A stretch of 34,021 nucleotides of DNA from Ceratorhiza oryzae-sativae (Eukaryota; Basidiomycota; Agaricomycetes; Cantharellales; Ceratobasidiaceae): the NCBI GenBank assembly GCA_030998015.1, contig JARWMV010000155.1, positions 1 to 34,021 of the forward strand. The letters run 5' to 3'. Shown here piece after piece: positions 33,339 through 34,021 of the stretch (positions are counted from its first letter, which is position 1; the number at the start of each line of letters is the position of its first letter). Both the position numbers and the translations under genes were made by a program. Below the pieces are notes generated by a model, which did no database searches, was not told the origin of the DNA, and saw only the letters and a list, made by a program, of their open reading frames with translations.

Positions 33339-33440
33339 TTCCAAAAAACACCCCCAAACATGTGCAGCTACGCTGCATTGTTTGGGGGTGGTTTTGGTCC
33401 TAATCGGACGACTTTCCATCCTCGACACCTTCACGGTGGT
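33339..33440. repeat. D hairpin with CCAAAAAACAC/GTGGTTTTGG outer arms
   Basis: TTTCCAAAAAACACCCCCAA ... TTGTTTGGGGGTGGTTTTGG. The left arm and D start recur at 33979-34021. Confidence 0.8.
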
Positions 33441-33522
33441 TTTGGGCTATTGAACAAGAAAGAGGTATACCATGTGCCATGTCTAATTCATTACCAGCTA
33501 CCCATGTTAGGCTGTTTGGGTA

Positions 33523-33915
33523 ACCTAAAAATGCGGTTCCCATCATAAGTACCAATATCACGACTCCTATAGACCAAAGTAAGATTCTAGGAGATCTGTA
33601 AGATCCGTAATATAGCCCTCTTCCAATGTGCAAATATACAAAAATGAAAAAGAATGAAGCAGTGTTAGCGTGTGTGTATCTAACGGCCCATCCATAATTC
33701 ACATCACGCATGATGTGCTCAACTGAAATAAATGCCATGTCAACACTTGGAGTATAGTGCATGGCCAGGAAGACTCCAGTTAAGATTTGAATTACTAGGC
33801 ACATACCTAACAATGATCCAAAGTTCCAAAGATAAGATATATTTGCAGGTTGAGGCGAGTCAACCATGTATGAATTAAGTAAGCCCAATATAGGGTGGGA
33901 TTTTAAAAGTCTCAT
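33523..33915 (-). CDS. cob: cytochrome b exon 1
   Basis: 131 codons from ATG at 33915 ([20 protein letters not shown]). It includes the quinone-site and heme-binding helices: [60 protein letters not shown] and [15 protein letters not shown], with the paired His in AMHY and YLHIGR visible. The start is chosen because MRLLKSHP is the usual fungal cob N-terminus. An upstream in-frame ATG (33942) would add nine residues. The exon ends GGT at nucleotide 393. No repeat interrupts it. Confidence 0.97.
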
Positions 33916-34021
33916 AGTAATTTTGAATTTTATTTTTGTCAAATAGAGAAATCAGAAAAGAATAAATTCACGTTAAGTAATTTCCAAAAAACACCCCCAA
34001 ACATGTGCAGCTACGCTGCAT
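33916..34021. other. cob 5' flank with truncated D hairpin
   Basis: AT-rich upstream sequence, then TTTCCAAAAAACACCCCCAA and CATGTGCAGCTACGCTGCAT, half of a D hairpin cut by the window end. No promoter motif could be assigned. Confidence 0.6.

Larger units (their letters stand above)
31554..33522 (-). other. cob intron 1 (group I, site 393)
   Basis: It starts TACCCAAACAGC after GGT and ends AAAGTTTG. The core segment (33150-33062) precedes the HE gene, the reverse of the arrangement in intron 2. A D hairpin with GGTGGTTTTGG flanks lies at 33339-33440. No other gene. Confidence 0.9.

Noticed and set aside
1..34021. Mitochondrial plasmid genes (DNA or RNA polymerase) among the unexplained segments
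   Set aside because: No polymerase motif was seen in any readable frame. The unexplained segments are short HE fragments or repeats.

Overview
The window looks like part of a fungal mitochondrial genome. It carries a nad2 end followed two bases later by nad3 on the + strand, and a cob gene on the - strand broken up by many group I introns with homing endonuclease (HE) genes. All intact reading frames use TGG for tryptophan, so no reassigned UGA is needed. Many GC-rich palindromes, large LAGLIDADG_2 endonucleases and a nad3 hybrid fused to an endonuclease resemble descriptions of Glomeromycotina (and, more loosely, Allomyces and other early-diverging fungi). The lineage is an inference from pattern only.

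Layout. 1-1738: last nad2 intron with a decayed LAGLIDADG gene. 1739-2092: last nad2 exon. 2095-4894: nad3 continuing in frame into a GIY-YIG endonuclease gene that has been cut up by palindromic elements. 4944-5802: a second, divergent nad3 C-terminal segment followed by the start of a second GIY-YIG gene. This is what two successive invasions of nad3 by endonuclease plus C-terminus cassettes would leave. 6205-8046, - strand: an orphan, broken LAGLIDADG_2 gene and a hydrophobic ORF remnant. 8100-8869: repeat-rich 3' flank of cob. 8870-33915, - strand: cob.

cob. I place nine coding exons: 33523-33915, 31518-31553, 29842-29902, 28199-28220, 26290-26377, 22104-22130, 19926-20054, 14765-14828 and 8870-9158. 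Every placed junction fits the group I rule (exon ends in U, intron ends in G) and keeps the frame. The first three introns fall after coding nucleotides 393, 429 and 490, which are known fungal cob sites. The exon for the conserved stretch after EWY (LLPFYAILRSIP and onward) could not be found. It should lie between about 9.2 and 14.7 kb. Introns 1-3 keep intact HE frames. All later ones are broken.

Introns inside introns. In intron 5 one LAGLIDADG_2 gene is split by a 2.1-kb segment carrying another LAGLIDADG_2 gene. In intron 7 a two-domain LAGLIDADG/NUMOD1 gene is split by a segment of about 2.3 kb with yet another LAGLIDADG_2 gene. Six LAGLIDADG_2 genes in all suggest an expansion of this family.

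Repeats. Several palindromic element families (called A, B, C, D, E, F, G and H here) fill the window. A is 172 bp with imperfect 13-bp terminal inverted repeats and has about two dozen copies. B is up to 250 bp. C is about 141 bp. F is a 45-bp hairpin that also occurs nested inside C. D is a 40-bp hairpin in C-rich/G-rich arms. They interrupt endonuclease genes and spacers but none lies in a recognised cob, nad2 or nad3 coding exon. No rRNA or tRNA gene was recognised.
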